Counted from the stretch's first letter, positions 34,822 through 43,106 are shown. The stretch is DNA of 64,000 nt from Arthrobacter sp. YN (GCF_002224285.1 NZ_CP022436.1:62001-126000), one strand, 5' to 3'. Numbers and translations are program-made. Notes: generated from the sequence alone by a model not told the origin.

Positions 34822-35541
34822 CTATCGTTGCACCCGTTGATTCATCGGTGTGCCCTTTGTCAAAATTTTGAGTTGATCCTTGGTCAAGGAAGGGTCATTG
34901 GCCAAGATCCTAAGGAAGTGTGGGACGCCCCTGATACTGACGTCTGCATGTTCTGGCTTGCTTGTCAGGGGACGGTCAAACTCAAAGACAAAGTGCTTAT
35001 CGGGAACGCTCTTGAGGTCGAACTGCAGGTCGGGTCGGTTGTTGCCCAAGACCTGCGAATTTCCGTGGTTGACCTGCTTCTGGTTGATTTTGACGTTAAC
35101 AAGATCGTCGCCGTATTGCCGAAGAATCGCTTCCATGGCTTCGGTCTGCTTCTTATCCCTGCCTATTTTCGGTCGCTTGTTGGGTGCAAGAGTGAAGTAA
35201 CCGTCGCCGTTCGGAGCCTGACGCAACTCGGCCTGCGCGCGGGCGAGCTGGAGTTGAGTCTCGCGAAGAAGTTCTAGCGACGTCTCTTGAATTTCTCGCG
35301 ACGCATCCGTCGCCGCCTCTGCCTTCTCTGCCGCACGGCGGGGCAGGAGAAATTCGATAAGAAGCGTTGCTGCGGTGCCGAGCAAGACGCCTGACAGCAC
35401 CAGTAGGAATTGCGCCATGGATCGCATCTCGGGAACGGTCCAGCGGACGACGAAGCCGTAAGCGATTGCGGGGAGGCGAGCTATCCGCTGATCCAGGTTG
35501 TCAGCCACCCACGGACCCTTGGGACGAAGGGAGAATTGCAC
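34822..35541 (-). CDS. Hypothetical single-pass membrane protein with coiled coil
   Basis: Up to 239 residues; the better start is probably ATG at 35418 (MAQFLLVLSGVLLG, about 198 residues), because the membrane helix then lies at the N-terminus (LLVLSGVLLGTAATLLIEFLL). It is followed by a coiled coil (AAEKAEAATDASREIQETSLELLRETQLQLARAQAELRQ) and a soluble C-terminal domain (KKQTEAMEAILRQYGDDLVNVKINQKQ to the end). No recognised family. It is 31 bp upstream of the frameshifted unknown gene, so the two may form a unit. Confidence 0.6.
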   Translation of the reverse strand: MQFSLRPKGPWVADNLDQRIARLPAIAYGFVVRWTVPEMRSMAQFLLVLSGVLLGTAATLLIEFLLPRRAAEKAEAATDASREIQETSLELLRETQLQLARAQAELRQAPNGDGYFTLAPNKRPKIGRDKKQTEAMEAILRQYGDDLVNVKINQKQVNHGNSQVLGNNRPDLQFDLKSVPDKHFVFEFDRPLTSKPEHADVSIRGVPHFLRILANDPSLTKDQLKILTKGTPMNQRVQR

Positions 35542-35653
35542 GACCGCGACCCTTCCGATGTCGTTTAGGAGGGCAGAGATCGTTTGCTGGTCAGGGGTCT
35601 GCGATGCCTTTCTGCGTCGAGTGGAGACCTCGTGGGGGCACAGGCCAGACCCT

Positions 35654-35672
35654 CCCTCCTTCCGGAGGAGGG
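35654..35672. repeat. Small GC hairpin
   Basis: CCCTCCT and AGGAGGG (7 bp) around TCCGG, in the 200-bp gap between two divergent genes, 70 bp before the methyltransferase start. Role unknown; possibly a leader hairpin. Confidence 0.35.
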
Positions 35673-35741
35673 CAGGTGACGGGGTGGTGGGAGGAAGCGC
35701 ATACTTGACGGCTCCCCGAGATCCGCGCAGAATTTGCGTCC

Positions 35742-36593
35742 ATGGGCGACTCGCACGAGGAAATGCTTCGTCACTACGAGCCGGGCGGACTTCTGCCGCG
35801 AATCGTGGCGGGGTTGCAAGCTCTCGGCAAGGACCTGGACTCGGTCACGCACGAAGATCTCGCGCCGGCCGACGAGTTTCACTCCGCGGGACGTTCGGCT
35901 ACGCGCGCATTGGTGGAGCTTGAAAAGATTCCGCCAGGATCGCGAGTGCTCGACGTGGGCAGCGGGTTGGGCGGCCCGGCGCGTTACCTCGCCGCAACTT
36001 TGGGTTGCGACGTGACAGGCATCGATCTCTCGCCTGAATTCTGCGGGGTGGCCAACGCCCTTTCTCGGATGACGCGGTTGTCCGATCGCACCCGCTTTCA
36101 GGCGGGTGATGCCCTGGAGCTTCCGTTCGCCGCGTCCAGCTTCGACGTGGTGTGGACGATACAAATGCAGATGAACATCCGGGACAAGCGCCGCCTGTAT
36201 TCCGGAATCGCCCGGGTACTCAGGCCGGGCGGGCTGTTCGTCTGCCAGGAAATCTGCGCGGGGAACGGCGAGCCGATCGAGCTTCCGGTCCCATGGGCGA
36301 GCCGCCCCAACCAGAGCCATCTGACCGATGCGGAATCCCTCCGCGGGTTGATCCGAGGTGCAGGTCTCCTGGAACGCACCTGGCGCGACATTACCGCCGA
36401 CATCGTGGCGGCGCGCAAGGCACAGCAGGCGAAGGCGCAAGCGTCGGGTGCGAGCGGCTCCAGCGCCCCTCCTCCGCTTGGAATGCATCTCGTGCTGGGA
36501 GAACAGGCAGCCGTCAAGACGAGTAACTCCGGGCGCAACACCGACGCCGGGCGCACGGTGTTCATCCAGGGCGTATTCGACAAGCCTGTCTAG
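35742..36593 (+). CDS. Class I SAM-dependent methyltransferase
   Basis: 283 residues. Rossmann-type methyltransferase: motif I VLDVGSGLGGPARYLA, motif II VTGIDLSPEFC, motif III ALELPFAASSFDVVWTIQM, motif post-I LRPGGLFVCQEI, as in gamma-tocopherol/sarcosine/UbiE-like small-molecule methyltransferases. Substrate unknown. An A/S-rich linker (about 225-245) precedes a short C-terminal piece. Neighbours are unrelated, in keeping with accessory DNA. Confidence 0.88.
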   Translation: MGDSHEEMLRHYEPGGLLPRIVAGLQALGKDLDSVTHEDLAPADEFHSAGRSATRALVELEKIPPGSRVLDVGSGLGGPARYLAATLGCDVTGIDLSPEFCGVANALSRMTRLSDRTRFQAGDALELPFAASSFDVVWTIQMQMNIRDKRRLYSGIARVLRPGGLFVCQEICAGNGEPIELPVPWASRPNQSHLTDAESLRGLIRGAGLLERTWRDITADIVAARKAQQAKAQASGASGSSAPPPLGMHLVLGEQAAVKTSNSGRNTDAGRTVFIQGVFDKPV

Positions 36594-36711
36594 TGGTCCG
36601 ATCCGCTGATCCCGCTGGAAAACTCTGTCGAAAGCACGGGCGCGGCGAATCTCCATTGATCGTCCGGTCAAAGGGCACATTAGGTCACGACGACCGAAAT
36701 TCGCCCGCTGA

Positions 36712-37117
36712 GGGATCGGTGGATTCTGGCGGTCATCGCAACAGGATGTCTCCGATGACTTCGATCGGTGGGACGCCTGGAATTACCGTGATTCGTCGGC
36801 TCGCGCAGCTGAGTCCGGCACCATCGTGGGCTATCGCGTTCACGCCTCTGATGGCGACATCGGCAAGGTCGACGAGGCCAGCAACGCGTTCGATGAAAGC
36901 AGCATCGTGGTCGACACCGGCCCGTGGATCTTCGGCCGGAAGGTAATTCTTCCGGCGGGCACGGTTCAGCGTGTCGACGACGCGGACGAGAAGGTCTACG
37001 TCGATCTCACGAAGGCCCAGATCAAGGATTCGCCAGAGCTCGCTGATGCCACCGCCTGACGATCCCGCCTATCGAGACCGGCCCGGGACCTATTACGGCG
37101 AGTTCTACCGTTCGCCC
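36712..37117 (+). pseudogene. Decayed PRC-barrel domain gene
   Basis: The PRC barrel is readable: from GTG 36826, VGYRVHASDGDIGKVDEAS, then SSIVVDTGPWIFGRKVILPAGTVQRVDD and a stop at 37059. The same frame upstream (36712-36825) reads like the usual N-terminal extension (FDRWDAWNYRDSSARAAES) but has no start codon. The usual C-terminal end (DDPAYRDRPGTYYGEFYRS) appears right after the stop in another frame (37060-37110). Together these suggest a broken gene. The GTG-initiated 77-residue core could still be made. Confidence 0.55.
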
Positions 37118-37150
37118 CGTGGGTGCCCGGCGCCACTGCCCGCTTCGCCA

Positions 37151-37173
37151 CCCATCCACCCATCCACCCATCC
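37151..37173. repeat. 8-bp microsatellite, about three units
   Basis: Three nearly complete copies of CCCATCCA in the non-coding stretch between the PRC-barrel remnant and the Imm26 gene. Otherwise the 240-bp gap (37118-37354) shows nothing I can name. Confidence 0.6.
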
Positions 37174-37354
37174 TCGGGATCAGCACACTCAAACTCAGGG
37201 GAGTCCGCACTGGACGTCCTCGCGTCGGTCTGCCATGTAGAAGCCGACTGCGATCGGTGAAGGAACCTACTACGGGACGGTTGCCAACGATCTCGTGACA
37301 AGTGCCCGGGTAGGGATCGGCTTACGGGCGCAGTTCAGAGGACCGGTCGTGGCA

Positions 37355-37852
37355 TTAAGTGTTCTCGGGGACCAAGGGTATACCCAAGGCCTTACTCACT
37401 GCATCGTCGATGGTCCTGTAGCTTCCTAGGCCGTACATCCCGACTGGTTCTGACGGCTGAGGTAATTCGTCGGCATGCTCGTCGAAGTACTTGTTGAATG
37501 TCCGGCTGTAGAAGCAGTGCTGTTTCAGGATTTCTCCGTCCTCAAACGGCATCTCCGCGATGGTCTCGAAGTATCCGCGGGACCACGGCAGTCGGTTGGT
37601 CATCAAAGGAGGAAGCAATAGCCTCTCGTACCGTAGTTGGGACCTAGGAGGGACGTTCTTGGACTCGGAGCGATCTTTGAACAAGTAGATCAGCTGGGCA
37701 CCTGGCCCAAACCCTGCGTTCGCATCCGTGTTCACGAGGCGTCCAAAAGAGAACAGCCCATCGGGCATCTGCAATGCGAACACGCTGCCCGGCCTGTTCT
37801 TCTTCCGCGACGGGTTGAGTATTCGCATGTTTGTTTGCATCTGAGTCATCAT
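37355..37852 (-). CDS. Imm26-family immunity protein
   Basis: 165 residues. N-terminal pattern SRKKNRPGSVFALQMPDGLFSFGRLV matches the Imm26 family of polymorphic-toxin immunity proteins, with LIYLFKD following and a variable C-terminal half. Cytoplasmic. The start at 37852 has an AGGAAAT site; longer in-frame sequence overlaps the neighbouring GNAT gene. In toxin systems it would neutralise a cognate nuclease or other toxin, but no toxin gene is recognisable nearby. An orphan immunity gene is common in contact-inhibition immunity arrays. Confidence 0.75.
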   Translation of the reverse strand: MMTQMQTNMRILNPSRKKNRPGSVFALQMPDGLFSFGRLVNTDANAGFGPGAQLIYLFKDRSESKNVPPRSQLRYERLLLPPLMTNRLPWSRGYFETIAEMPFEDGEILKQHCFYSRTFNKYFDEHADELPQPSEPVGMYGLGSYRTIDDAVSKALGIPLVPENT

Positions 37853-37871
37853 ATTTCCTGAGCGATGGGGG

Positions 37872-37901
37872 AGTGTCCCACTTCTAAGGAAGTGGAACAC
37901 T
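37872..37901. repeat. 30-bp dyad element, copy A
   Basis: Nearly perfect palindrome with half-site AGTGTCCCACTTC, separated by a short TAA centre. It forms the last codons and stop of the GNAT gene on the minus strand and lies before the Imm26 start. Related copies are at 38541, 42896 and 48706. Confidence 0.6.
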
Positions 37902-38483
37902 GAAATCGCTGCAGAGCAGCGAGGTTCGCGTAGCTGGTTCCCAGCGCGCAGGAAGGCGCGAATACATATACATGTCCTTGCGCTGGCCGCCAATCTCTAG
38001 CCAGCTCCTCATCGTCCCTTCGCGAGAGAACCCGCTGCGCTCGGCTGTTCGCCAGGAGCCTTCGTTCCAAGGTTCGACGTAGAGTTCTAGTCGATGAATC
38101 CCGGGTTGTGCAAGACCCCAGGTGGCGAGGGCACCTAAAGCAGAGGAGGCGGCTCCCTTTCCCCGATGACTTGGCGCCACCCAGTAGCCAACGCTCGCCC
38201 GGCCTTGGCTCAAGTTCTTCAGCCACAGTCCGATTTGCCCAACTGCCTGATCAGAGGAGGAATCCGCAATAGCGAACGAGTACCCGGTGCCATCAATTAA
38301 GCGTTGGTGCTGTCTTTCGATGAAGGTCAGAGCTGCCTGTCGTGAACCGCTGGCGGGAACCGTCGTGATGGCAGGAATCAGTGGATCGCTCGAGGCTTCC
38401 TGGACTACGGGAACATCGGCTGCCGTAAACGGGCGGAGCCTGTAAGGGGACGCAACGAGTACAGGCTGCTCCAAGGGATTCAT
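37884..38483 (-). CDS. GNAT-family N-acetyltransferase (RimJ/RimL-like)
   Basis: 199 residues. GNAT fold with acetyl-CoA loop SHRGKGAASSALGALATW (Q/RxxGxG/A form), beta-4 strand ASVGYWVAP, and HRLELYVEPWNEGSWRTAERSGFSREG, the RimJ/RimL-like signature for protein or aminoglycoside-like substrates. The C-terminal five residues and stop are encoded by dyad copy A, suggesting the element inserted at the gene end. A 179-bp copy of its middle (93 percent identical) lies at 40906-41084. Confidence 0.87.
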   Translation of the reverse strand: MNPLEQPVLVASPYRLRPFTAADVPVVQEASSDPLIPAITTVPASGSRQAALTFIERQHQRLIDGTGYSFAIADSSSDQAVGQIGLWLKNLSQGRASVGYWVAPSHRGKGAASSALGALATWGLAQPGIHRLELYVEPWNEGSWRTAERSGFSREGTMRSWLEIGGQRKDMYMYSRLPARWEPATRTSLLCSDFSVPLP

Positions 38484-38836
38484 TCTCAGACTCTACGCTG
38501 AGCCCCAGCGGCAGTGACTGGAGACACCGAAACTGCCACCGTCCCACTTCCAAGGTTCTATGGGGGTCCGCCGAGACTCCGCGCGGAACGACGTCGTTTG
38601 CTCATGTCAGGCGCCGTCGAACGCCGCTCTCACGTGGCCCACAAATGTAGGCCTCGTGTGTGCTCCGGCTTCCTTTCCATCGCACCTCACGATGACGCGG
38701 GTGCCTTTGGCTAGAAGCTGGGTTGCGTTTCTTCAGGGCGAATCTTGCATCCAAGCGAATTCCCCCTGCTGGGTGGATCAACGGTGGTGGCCTTGCCCCA
38801 AGAGCGAGGCAGGGCCACCACCCGCTTACTGCAGGG
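38484..38836. other. Gap with one dyad half-site and a possible coding remnant
   Basis: 353 bp without a convincing gene. It holds the half-site GTCCCACTTCCAAGG (38541-38555). On the minus strand about 38616-38720 an open stretch reads like protein (GTRVIVRCDGKEAGAH) and ends in TGA but has no start, so it may be a decayed gene tail. Confidence 0.4.
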
Positions 38837-39286
38837 CTAAGCCCAGGACTGGTCCCGAGAGATGCAGGCCCCGCCGTTGTAGGCTACGTAGATTGAGCTG
38901 ACCCTGTTTTTCATCTCGCCCAGGTTGAGACGGTCCCCCGGTTGGATGTACCAGGCGTAGCCGACGCAGTCAGGGCTGTCGTAGATGGTGATGTACGCGT
39001 GCGTGTTGTTGATTAGGGACGCTGAGTTGTTGTTGACTTGGACGCCCCATCCGTTCCGTCCAGCCGGGCCGTCGGTGAACAGCTCGTTCCCCATGCCGGC
39101 GTCGCTGTTGGCGTAGTCGGCCCGAGCACCTTGGAAATCGGAATTGAAGTAGAAACACGCCCGTCCTGACGGACACGCTGTCCCTGAGCCTGAAGCATTG
39201 GCAGCGGGCGCGCTCGCCAGAAATGCACCAGCACCCAAAGCCAGCACAGCGCCTGCGGTAGCCATCTTACGCATCGCGAGTTTCAT
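38837..39286 (-). CDS. Secreted peptidase-inhibitor family I36 (crystallin-fold) protein
   Basis: 149 residues. Sec signal peptide of about 31 residues (lysine/arginine start, ALGAGAFLASAPAANA), then a cysteine-containing beta/gamma-crystallin-like domain (CPSGRACFYFNSDFQGARADYANSD), as in the Streptomyces metalloproteinase inhibitor SMPI. It would act outside the cell on proteases; true inhibition is not shown. Ribosome site GGGGAAC before the ATG. Confidence 0.85.
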   Translation of the reverse strand: MKLAMRKMATAGAVLALGAGAFLASAPAANASGSGTACPSGRACFYFNSDFQGARADYANSDAGMGNELFTDGPAGRNGWGVQVNNNSASLINNTHAYITIYDSPDCVGYAWYIQPGDRLNLGEMKNRVSSIYVAYNGGACISRDQSWA

Positions 39287-39926
39287 GAAGTTCCCCAGTC
39301 ATTTTTGTTCGCGGACTCATCATCCGGGTGCCCACCGGAGGCGCCTCCATGATTCTCCGACACCTCCCTATCACGCGCCATGGGGACATCTGCCCTAACG
39401 CGCGGCTTGTGTCCCATCAATGGCGTTCCTTTCCAAGAGCCTCTCGGGGGTTCGGTGATGCGGCGATGCAGACGGTCGACATCGCCGAAGGGCCCCGCCG
39501 AACACTTGACCGACACACGGAGAGAACCTGCTGTCCACCAAGCAGGGAATCAACCCTTTGCCACAGTCCACTACAGGCAATCGGACCCCCACAGAACTAA
39601 GGAAATGGCACATCCGACTGCACCGCCAATATCGGGTGACGTGCCTGTCTTGTAACTAACGATGATCACCGATCTCGAAACACCTAGTTGCGAGGCATAG
39701 TTGCAAGACCCGCCGGGGTTCAGAATGGCAAGCTGCGCAGGGGAGCAGAGCTACATCAGTGAAACGTCTCTTATCCCAAGGGTTACGAGACGCAAGCTAC
39801 TGCCAACTCTCATTGTCACGGGTTCTCTACCGGAGGAGACTGAGGCGACGGCATCCCATCTCGGACCGCCTGCGAGGCCACCCGGCTGCGGGGCCTCACA
39901 GTAGCTTGTAGTGGCCTGGTGGATCA
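39287..39926. other. 640-bp gap without a convincing gene
   Basis: On the minus strand a 77-codon frame (39283-39516) overlaps the I36 start as ATGA, but its sequence is low-complexity and matches no family, so I do not call it. The remainder shows no clear hairpin, repeat or promoter pattern. Possibly upstream control sequence for the I36 gene and the divergent lipoprotein gene. Confidence 0.5.
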
Positions 39927-40715
39927 ATGAGTTCTATGACACCCATCGAAAAGGCCGCTCAGCGGTCACGCCATCTCTTGCCCTTGCTGACTATCGCACT
40001 GATTGGATGTCTCGGCGGGTGCGAGTATGAGTCCGACGACGCATCCCTGCCGTCTGCCAGTTCTCCGATGACGGAGGCTCGCACGGTCCCACCGCTGCCT
40101 GAGAGTCGCGACCCTCGCACGGTCCCGCCGCTGCCGAAGAGTGGCGATATCGACGCCGGCACATATCTAGTCCCCGTCGACGGCTACAAGGAGCCTTTCG
40201 AGATCACCGTTCCAGGCGGCTGGTCTGCTCTCGACGGCAACAGCCTGGGCAAGGATGACCCGGATCACCCGGCTGAATGGGCCGTCCACCTGACCCTTGG
40301 GTCCGCGTTCTATGTGTCGATGGACGCATGCAACTGGAGGGGGGCCCTTGCCGATGTCGGTCCGGCGGACTGGGCCTTCACTAGGGCTATGGCGGCGCAA
40401 TCGTCAACGGCAAGCACTCCTCCTGTCAAGGTCATGGTGGGCGATTACCCCGGCTTCGAGTTCGACCACTCCGTCGAGGGCGACGTGGACATCCCGGCCT
40501 GCGACAGCGGCAAGTTCTGCATCCACTCAGAAATGATGTACCACTGCACACACTGGTACTCGACTCAGAATGAACACGAGACCTACCGGGTGGTCGACTT
40601 GGAGGGCCGGCGGGCTGTCGTCGCGGTGGGCTATATCGACGAATCGATCAATCCGGAGCTGATAAGAGAGGCGCGCGCCGTTTTCGACTCGATCGTGTTC
40701 AGGTCCTTCAAGTGA
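39927..40715 (+). CDS. Hypothetical secreted lipoprotein
   Basis: 262 residues. Lipoprotein signal ending LIGCLGGC (lipobox LGGC, Cys about 32). A short tandem repeat (RTVPPLPES/RTVPPLPKS) follows, then a soluble domain with FEITVPGGWSALDG and paired cysteines (DACNW, ACDSGKFC, HCTHWY) that could form disulfides outside the membrane. Not a family I recognise; resembles sensor- or adhesion-type actinobacterial lipoproteins. ATG with a weak GGTGG site. Confidence 0.75.
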   Translation: MSSMTPIEKAAQRSRHLLPLLTIALIGCLGGCEYESDDASLPSASSPMTEARTVPPLPESRDPRTVPPLPKSGDIDAGTYLVPVDGYKEPFEITVPGGWSALDGNSLGKDDPDHPAEWAVHLTLGSAFYVSMDACNWRGALADVGPADWAFTRAMAAQSSTASTPPVKVMVGDYPGFEFDHSVEGDVDIPACDSGKFCIHSEMMYHCTHWYSTQNEHETYRVVDLEGRRAVVAVGYIDESINPELIREARAVFDSIVFRSFK

Positions 40716-40905
40716 CCAGCTGATCCGATGGCCGATTCCGCTCGCGGGCTCCGACTCCTTCTCTGAACCCACCAGGGTGTCTCATAGCCTCAGTGTCTCG
40801 AAAAGCTGGGGTTTCGAACGAGTTCGAGCGGGGCGCCGGAGGAGGATGGAGGCTGGCCCCGCACTAGCCCTGGGTGAGTGATTCGAGGCGACACGGAGCG
40901 GATTC
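40716..40905. other. Non-coding stretch before GNAT fragment
   Basis: 190 bp with two TGTCTC boxes (about 40779 and 40794) and a small TTCGAACGAGTTCGA symmetric site. No gene or clear terminator is visible. Confidence 0.4.
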
Positions 40906-41084
40906 CCCCGATGACTTGGCGCCACCCAATAGCCAATGCTCGCCCGGCATTGGCTGAGGTTCTTCAGCCACAGCCCGATTTGGCCAACCGCCTGATCAGA
41001 GGAGGAATCAGCAATAGCGAAGGAGTACCCGGTGCCATCAACTAAGCGTTGGTGCTGTCTTTCGATGAAGGCCAGAGCTGCCTG
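40906..41084 (-). pseudogene. Fragment of GNAT acetyltransferase gene
   Basis: 179 bp aligned without gaps to 38161-38339 of the intact GNAT gene, with 12 mismatches (about 93 percent identity). The frame is still open and encodes about 59 residues (QAALAFIERQHQ...VAPSHRG) but lacks start, N-terminus and C-terminus. Both edges are abrupt, and the right edge runs straight into another gene's tail. Confidence 0.85.
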
Positions 41085-41209
41085 GGAAGCGGTTTGCGAT
41101 CCCGGTCTACGATTCCGAGGGTAAGAACATCGTCGGTGAATTCGTCATCGAAGACGGCAACGGTCAAACGGTACAAACCGGCATGCAGCCGTCAGCGCCA
41201 AGTCGTTAA
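41085..41209 (+). pseudogene. C-terminal tail of an unknown gene
   Basis: Open plus-strand frame to TAA at 41207 encodes about 41 residues (KRFAIPVYDSEGKNIVGEFVIEDGNG...). It reads as a protein C-terminus but has no start. It begins exactly where GNAT similarity stops, so the junction at 41084/41085 joins two unrelated broken genes. Confidence 0.5.
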
Positions 41210-41277
41210 ATCAGAAACAATAGTCGATGGACTATTGCCCTGTGGAGCTTGAGTGGGCCACCCAGGGTGATGCCCAG

Positions 41278-42213
41278 TTAATTGGCAGCGGCTACGAGTG
41301 CGGTGAAGACCCGTTCGGGTTCTTCTGCGATGCGGTTCAAGACGTATAACCACCATTGGTTGCCAAAGATCGAGTATTCGCGGGTGGCGTAGCCGTCCTT
41401 GCGCAATCGGTCTAAGGTGGCGGTGCCCAGCCCGAGTAGCATTTCGAATTCCACTTCAGGTCGGCGGATCAGATCCGGGTGTTCTGAGATGAGGTCTTCG
41501 ATCAGTGTTGCGTCATGGGTGGCGATGGACAGCGGGTGTCCGGCATCCAGGATGCGTCCCGCTAAACGGAGGTATGCCTCCCGAAGTTCGCCGCTGCCGC
41601 GAGGGTAGGCCCTGTCGGCCGGTTCAAGGAATGCTCCCTTGACCAAACGGATGACGCCCGGTCGTTCCAGCACCCGTTCCAGGTCGGCTGCACTCCGGTG
41701 TAGGCGTGCCTGGACGGTGATCCCCACAGGTAGCCCCTCAGCGCTCAGCTTGTCGTAGGTGTCCAGGACCAGATCCGTGCGGTTTGAACCTTCCGCGGAG
41801 ATCATGAGCGAAGTACCCAACGGCGCTACGGCTTTGGCCATCGCGCGGACGTTCTCTGCTGCAAGTCCGGGGTCCACGAGGAGTCCCACGTGAGAGAGGT
41901 CGAAGGAAACGGTGCTGACAATCCTTGCCGCCCGGAGTGCGGTGATCAGCTCCAAAAAGACATTCGCTTCCTTACGCGCCAGCTCAGCATCGCGGACGCT
42001 TTCTCCTGCGTATTCAATACTGACCAGGTGCCCGCGTGCCATGGTGCGCTGAGCTGCCATCAAAGCATCATCAACCGTGTCACCTGCCGAATACTGCCGG
42101 GCGATCCTCGTTGCCACGGGTGCCAACGAGGGGGAGGACATCACCTTTTCTTTGAGGTTTTCATCCAACGCCCAAGCGCGCAGCACATCCGCTGCCGCCT
42201 CACGATCAGTCAT
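41278..42213 (-). CDS. Proline dehydrogenase family protein
   Basis: 311 residues, the size of monofunctional PRODH. TIM-barrel flavoprotein motifs: VSFDLSHVGLLVDP, ISAEGSNRTDLVLDTY, GITVQARLHRSAADLERV, RLVKGAFLEP, ATHDATLIED and VEFEMLLGLG. It oxidises L-proline (or hydroxyproline) to the pyrroline with FAD, passing electrons to quinone. No P5C dehydrogenase gene is adjacent. The start at 42213 has a GGAGAG site. Divergent from a TetR regulator. Confidence 0.9.
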   Translation of the reverse strand: MTDREAAADVLRAWALDENLKEKVMSSPSLAPVATRIARQYSAGDTVDDALMAAQRTMARGHLVSIEYAGESVRDAELARKEANVFLELITALRAARIVSTVSFDLSHVGLLVDPGLAAENVRAMAKAVAPLGTSLMISAEGSNRTDLVLDTYDKLSAEGLPVGITVQARLHRSAADLERVLERPGVIRLVKGAFLEPADRAYPRGSGELREAYLRLAGRILDAGHPLSIATHDATLIEDLISEHPDLIRRPEVEFEMLLGLGTATLDRLRKDGYATREYSIFGNQWWLYVLNRIAEEPERVFTALVAAAN

Positions 42214-42252
42214 GCTCACAACTCTCCACTTCACGTTTATTCCGTAGTCATT

Positions 42253-42263
42253 AATACCGTATT
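42253..42263. promoter_or_regulatory. Short palindrome in PRODH/TetR divergent gap
   Basis: AATACCGTATT is symmetric around a central C in the 91-bp gap between the two starts. A nearby direct repeat of CCGTA (42243, 42257) overlaps it. A plausible but short TetR-family operator. Confidence 0.4.
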
Positions 42264-42304
42264 GTGCGCTACGATATCTTATTGCTTATTGAAGGGGAAG
42301 TGGC

Positions 42305-42886
42305 ATGCCGAGAACACGTGACGTCGAGAAACAAAAACGGGCCCTGACAGAGGCCACATGGGCTGTGCTCACTCGCGCCGGACTGACGGGGCTGACAGCC
42401 AGCGCCGTGGCGAAGGAAGCCGGATGCACCACCGGACTTGTGTTCCACACATTCCCCACGAAGCGTGACCTTCTAGTGCACGCGCGCAGGACGTTGACTG
42501 AACGCGCTGTCGCCCGGCTCGATGAGGTGGAGGCCAAAGCATCGGACCCGCTCAGCGCACTCCAGGATGTCGTTCGTGCGCTGCCCGCATATCGTCGCGG
42601 GGCAACCGACGAAGCGCGGGTCTGGGTCAGTTTCCTCGCTGCAGCCGTTGCCGATGAAGACATCGCGGAACATCACCGTCTAGGTAATCGAATGCTGCTG
42701 CGCCGCATTGAAAGGCTGGCCGAGGCGGCACGACCGGACTGGACTCACGACGATGTCACATCTTTTGCGGTGGACGTTTCGGCGTTGAGTGAGGGACTTA
42801 ATGCAGTGTCATTGCTCGACACCCAAAGCTATTCCGCGGAGCGACAGGAGAGGTCCATCGACCGGCTCTTGGAGCGCACCAAATAG
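42305..42886 (+). CDS. TetR-family regulator (BetI-like)
   Basis: 193 residues. N-terminal helix-turn-helix (RALTEATWAVLTRAGLTGLTASAVAKEAGCTTGLVFHTFPTKRDLL), followed by a TetR_C_6-like helical ligand domain with RAVWVSFLA-like RVWVSFLAAAVADEDIAEHHR. It diverges from proline dehydrogenase and likely represses it in response to proline or a derivative. Strong GAAGGGGAAG site before the ATG. A diverged dyad element lies 10 bp past the stop. Confidence 0.9.
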   Translation: MPRTRDVEKQKRALTEATWAVLTRAGLTGLTASAVAKEAGCTTGLVFHTFPTKRDLLVHARRTLTERAVARLDEVEAKASDPLSALQDVVRALPAYRRGATDEARVWVSFLAAAVADEDIAEHHRLGNRMLLRRIERLAEAARPDWTHDDVTSFAVDVSALSEGLNAVSLLDTQSYSAERQERSIDRLLERTK

Positions 42887-42895
42887 GTTCCTCGG

Positions 42896-42925
42896 CTGTA
42901 CCTCTTCCAAGGGAGTGGAACATTC
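42896..42925. repeat. 30-bp dyad element, copy C (diverged)
   Basis: Matches the GTGTCCCACTTCC-type consensus at about 24 of 30 positions, with CTTCCAAGGGAGTGGAAC as its core. Located just past the stop of the TetR gene, a place where it could also terminate transcription. Confidence 0.5.
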
Positions 42926-43001
42926 TCTGCTTGCCAGACAAATTATTCAGTGCGTCTGGTGCACAAAAGTTGGGCGGACGCTTGACTTGACAAAAGAATT
43001 C

Positions 43002-43025
43002 AGCCGCTTGAGACTCAAAGCGGCT
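43002..43025. promoter_or_regulatory. Leader hairpin before secreted protein gene
   Basis: AGCCGCTT and AAGCGGCT (8 bp) with an 8-nt loop, 82 bp before the next start. A TTGACTTGACA stretch at 42983 could hold a -35 box. Possibly a stabilising 5' leader structure. Confidence 0.4.
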
Positions 43026-43106
43026 TCGCGGTGTGATCGCCAACACATTCTTGGGGCGGGTGTGATGCCAGTAATTCACTAAAAATTCTGGGGAAGGAAT
43101 TACGAC

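Noticed and set aside
37149..37175. Short tandem CCCATCCA units as possible CRISPR-like array
   Set aside because: Eight-base units without spacers; a simple microsatellite.
39283..39516. 77-codon minus-strand frame overlapping the I36 start by ATGA
   Set aside because: Low-complexity sequence, no family match and no ribosome site; the overlap alone is weak evidence.
40775..40800. Paired TGTCTC boxes as transposon ends
   Set aside because: Too short and no matching opposite end or transposase.
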